Of a stretch of DNA of 64,000 bases, positions 61,397 to 64,000 are shown piece after piece. The stretch is taken from contig JAPWKC010000004.1 in NCBI GenBank assembly GCA_028283725.1, positions 124,001-188,000 of the forward strand, given 5' to 3'. Made by a program: the position numbers and the translations under genes. This DNA is from Neorhizobium sp. Lineage in GTDB: Bacteria; Pseudomonadota; Alphaproteobacteria; Rhizobiales; Rhizobiaceae. The notes under the pieces are model-generated. The model saw nothing but the letters and a program-made list of their open reading frames with translations. It had not been told where the DNA came from and did no database searches. Numbering within the stretch: the stretch's first letter is position 1; every line of letters begins with the position of its first letter.

Positions 61397-63223
61397 ATGT
61401 GCGGAATTGTCGGGATCGTCGGAACAGAACCGGTTGCGGAGCGTCTCGTCGATGCCTTGCGGCGGCTCGAATATCGCGGTTATGATTCTGCCGGCGTTGC
61501 CACCATCCATGACGGAAAGATGGACCGCCGCCGCGCCGAGGGTAAGCTGTTCAATCTCGAAAAGGTGCTGGACGGCGAGCCGCTGCCGGGCACGATCGGC
61601 ATTGCACACACACGCTGGGCCACCCATGGCGTGCCGAACGTCACGAACGCCCATCCGCATTTCGTCGAAGGCGTCGCCGTCGTCCATAACGGCATCATCG
61701 AGAACTTTTCCGAACTGAAGGAAGAGCTGATCGCCGAAGGCGCCGTCTTCGAAAGCCAGACGGATACGGAAGTCGTTGCGCATCTGCTTGCCAAATACAC
61801 CCGCCAGGGCCTCGACCACAAGGCGGCGATGCTGGCCATGCTGAACCGCGTCAGCGGCGCCTATGCGCTTGTCGTGATGTTTGCCGATGATGCCGGCACG
61901 ATCATGGCGGCCCGTTCCGGCCCGCCGCTTGCCGTCGGTCATGGCAAGGGCGAGATGTTCCTGGGGTCGGACGCGATCGCGCTTTCGCCGTTCACCAACG
62001 AAATCACCTATCTCGTCGATGGCGACTTTGCAGTACTGACCGCCCAAGGCGCAAGGATCATGGATTTCGCCGGCCAGCCGGTGACGCGCACGAGCCAGAT
62101 CTCCCAGGCCGCGACCTTCCTCGTCGACAAGGGCAACCATCGCCATTTCATGGAGAAGGAAATCTACGAGCAGCCGGAGATCATCTCCCATGCGCTCAGC
62201 CATTACGTCGATTTTGCCGAAAATGTCGTGAAGCAGCCGGATATGGCAATCGATTTCGGTTCCGTTTCGGGGCTCGCGATTTCCGCCTGCGGCACTGCAT
62301 ATCTGTCGGGCCTCGTCGGCAAATACTGGTTCGAGCGTTATGCGCGCCTGCCGGTCGAGATCGATGTCGCCTCGGAATTCCGTTATCGCGAGATCCCGCT
62401 GTCGAAGAACCAGGCGGCGCTGTTCATCTCGCAGTCGGGCGAGACGGCCGATACGCTGGCCTCGCTGCGCTATTGCAAGGACGAGGGGCTAAAGATCGGC
62501 GCCATCGTCAACGTCCGCGAATCGACGATCGCGCGCGAATCCGATGCGATCTTCCCGATCCTCGCCGGCCCTGAAATCGGAGTCGCCTCGACCAAGGCCT
62601 TCACCTGCCAGCTCGCGGTGCTGGCCGCGCTGTCGATCTCTGCCGGTCGCGCCCGTGGCACGATCAGCGCGGACGACGAGAAAGCCATGATCAGGCATCT
62701 CATCGAAATGCCCCGGATCATGAGCCAGGTCCTGAACGAGGTGCAGCCGCAGATCGAGACCTTGTCGCGCGATCTTTCCCGTTTCAAGGACGTGCTCTAC
62801 CTTGGACGCGGCACGAGCTTCCCGCTGGCCATGGAAGGCGCGCTGAAGCTCAAGGAAATCTCCTATATCCATGCCGAAGGGTATGCCGCCGGCGAGCTGA
62901 AGCATGGGCCGATCGCGCTGATCGACGAGAACATGCCGGTCATCGTCATCGCACCGCATGACCGGTTCTTTGAAAAGACCGTGTCGAACATGCAGGAAGT
63001 GGCGGCCCGCGGCGGCAAGATCATCTTCATTACCGACGAGCGCGGGGCGGCCGCCTCCAAGCTGGAAACCATGGCGACGATCGTGCTGCCGAATGTCGAC
63101 GAGATCATCGCACCGATGATCTTTGCCCTGCCGATCCAGCTGCTCGCCTATCATACCGCCGTTTTCATGGGCACCGATGTGGACCAGCCGCGCAATCTGG
63201 CAAAATCCGTCACCGTCGAGTGA
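61397..63223 (+). CDS. glmS: Glutamine-fructose-6-phosphate aminotransferase (isomerizing)
   Basis: This 608-aa enzyme makes glucosamine 6-phosphate. MCGIVGIVG places the N-terminal Cys nucleophile after Met removal. RRLEYRGYDSAGVA and HTRWATHG are glutaminase marks. Two SIS domains follow with SACGTAYLSGLVGKYWFE, FISQSGETADTLASLRYCK and GRGTSFPLAMEGALKLKEISYIHAEGYAAGELKHGPIALID. The C-terminal DQPRNLAKSVTVE is diagnostic. No glmS ribozyme is expected in this group, and none is seen. Confidence 0.98.
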   Translation: MCGIVGIVGTEPVAERLVDALRRLEYRGYDSAGVATIHDGKMDRRRAEGKLFNLEKVLDGEPLPGTIGIAHTRWATHGVPNVTNAHPHFVEGVAVVHNGIIENFSELKEELIAEGAVFESQTDTEVVAHLLAKYTRQGLDHKAAMLAMLNRVSGAYALVVMFADDAGTIMAARSGPPLAVGHGKGEMFLGSDAIALSPFTNEITYLVDGDFAVLTAQGARIMDFAGQPVTRTSQISQAATFLVDKGNHRHFMEKEIYEQPEIISHALSHYVDFAENVVKQPDMAIDFGSVSGLAISACGTAYLSGLVGKYWFERYARLPVEIDVASEFRYREIPLSKNQAALFISQSGETADTLASLRYCKDEGLKIGAIVNVRESTIARESDAIFPILAGPEIGVASTKAFTCQLAVLAALSISAGRARGTISADDEKAMIRHLIEMPRIMSQVLNEVQPQIETLSRDLSRFKDVLYLGRGTSFPLAMEGALKLKEISYIHAEGYAAGELKHGPIALIDENMPVIVIAPHDRFFEKTVSNMQEVAARGGKIIFITDERGAAASKLETMATIVLPNVDEIIAPMIFALPIQLLAYHTAVFMGTDVDQPRNLAKSVTVE

Positions 63224-63503
63224 CAGTCGCCGGACGGCTCATTTCCTGCGATCACCGCTTTTTTCCGCCGCGCCTGTCGACGCGGCGGCAGGCGGCACTA
63301 CCGGAACGAAGTTGTCCTGCGGGCGTTCGCGTCTGAACCGCTGCAATGCCCTTGCAGGGTGGAGACGCCTAAATCTTCTCGATTGCCGACGAATGTGATG
63401 CGGCCGGCTTTTTTCCGGCTCTTGCGGCGGCTTCGCCCATCCGTCATTGTTTTCCTTTAGATTCGGGCCGAAAAGCCGGATCGCCCAGAATGTCAGGTTG
63501 CCG

Positions 63504-64000
63504 ATGACCGAAACTCCCGAGAGACTGTCGATGGCCGGGCGCGTCAGGAACAATTTCCTGACGGGGCTGATCATCTGCGCGCCGCTCGCCATCACCGTCT
63601 GGCTGACCTTCACCTTCATCGACTGGGCCGACAGCTGGGTGACGCCCTACATTCCGCAGCGCTACGATCCGCAATATTATTTCGACGTGACCATCCCCGG
63701 CACCGGTCTCGTCATCGCGGTGCTGTTCATCACCATCATCGGTTTTCTCGGCAAGAACCTGATCGGCCGATCGATCGTCAATTTCGGCGAGTCGGTCCTG
63801 AACCGGATGCCGCTGATCCGTACCGTCTACAAGAGCGTCAAGCAGATCCTCGAGACGGTGCTGAAGGAACAGTCGACCTCATTCAAGAAATGCGGCCTCG
63901 TGGAGTTTCCGGCGCCCGGCAGCTGGGCACTGGTCTTCATCGCCGGCGATGCGCAGGGCGAAATTGCCGAAAAGCTCAATACCGATGGCGAGGAGATGGT
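63504..64000 (+). CDS. DUF502 family membrane protein (partial, 3' end beyond the window)
   Basis: The first 165 residues are present. LTGLIICAPLAITVWLTFTFIDWADSW is a membrane helix; GTGLVIAVLFITIIGFLGKNLIGR is the second. PLIRTVYKSVKQILETVL and FKKCGLVEFPAPGSWALVFIAGDA are the conserved DUF502 blocks. Function is unknown; some relatives affect envelope integrity. The ATG at 63504 is the first in-frame start. Confidence 0.88.
   Translation, partial: MTETPERLSMAGRVRNNFLTGLIICAPLAITVWLTFTFIDWADSWVTPYIPQRYDPQYYFDVTIPGTGLVIAVLFITIIGFLGKNLIGRSIVNFGESVLNRMPLIRTVYKSVKQILETVLKEQSTSFKKCGLVEFPAPGSWALVFIAGDAQGEIAEKLNTDGEEM

Overview
The window looks like chromosomal DNA of a member of the Rhizobiaceae (Rhizobium/Agrobacterium/Neorhizobium-like). 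The evidence is moderately high GC, a purCSQL-bolA-grxD cluster, a phosphatidylcholine synthase, an ATP synthase zeta-type inhibitor protein (DUF1476), a trpDC-moaC-moeA run, and a suf operon in the order sufS2-B-x-C-D-S-T-A with Irr- and RirA-like boxes. Almost everything is housekeeping; the accessory DNA is mainly two copies of one insertion sequence.

Layout. 1-135 is the tail of an inositol-monophosphatase-like gene, followed by an 8-bp tandem repeat and IS copy A (224-1410, minus). 1450-3535 holds a Bcr/CflA-type exporter, monothiol glutaredoxin and BolA. 3741-8800 is the purine block (purL, purQ, purS, purC) with a lipoprotein and two small helical proteins inside it. 9045-13393 has the zeta inhibitor, a small serine hydrolase, purB, rpe and a periplasmic binding protein. 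13722-16767 holds two XdhC-type proteins, a molybdopterin-binding/MocA fusion and a TfoX-N protein. 16768-19523 carries a Nudix hydrolase with a decayed tandem partial copy of its own 3' end, and a frameshifted DEAD-box helicase. 19787-26089 has an M23 peptidase, a frameshifted DUF455 gene, a Bcp peroxiredoxin and a frameshifted AsmA-like gene. IS copy B (26159-27345, plus) follows.

Beyond that come tyrS, a membrane GGDEF protein and an alpha/beta hydrolase; the suf operon (31153-38610); panE, phrB, moeA, moaC, trpC, trpD and ppiD (38671-46737); a GAF/Fis regulator with a frameshifted acetaldehyde-type dehydrogenase and a DUF779 protein (47464-50829); BON protein, tRNA-Lys, ccdA, ubiH and pcs; a BMP-type ABC importer (54917-59644); glmU, glmS and the start of a DUF502 membrane protein.

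The most interesting system is the IS110-family element. Its 209-nt leader can be read as a bridge RNA. A putative donor loop carries CACCGTTG, identical to the element's right end next to the CT core, and CGTATAAG, the exact reverse complement of CT plus the first six bases of the left end. A putative target loop carries a guide resembling a terminator stem and TAAAAAAG, complementary to a CT + T-tract. Both copies lie exactly between the stem and T-tract of the same type of bidirectional terminator (GGCCGC-TTGC-GCGGCC), each between two convergent genes. The element therefore appears to use an RNA-guided recombinase aimed at intrinsic terminators, a target whose loss breaks no gene.

Four conserved genes (helicase, DUF455, AsmA-like, aldehyde dehydrogenase) each carry one small indel. 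This could be residual assembly error or real decay, and read-level checking would decide.
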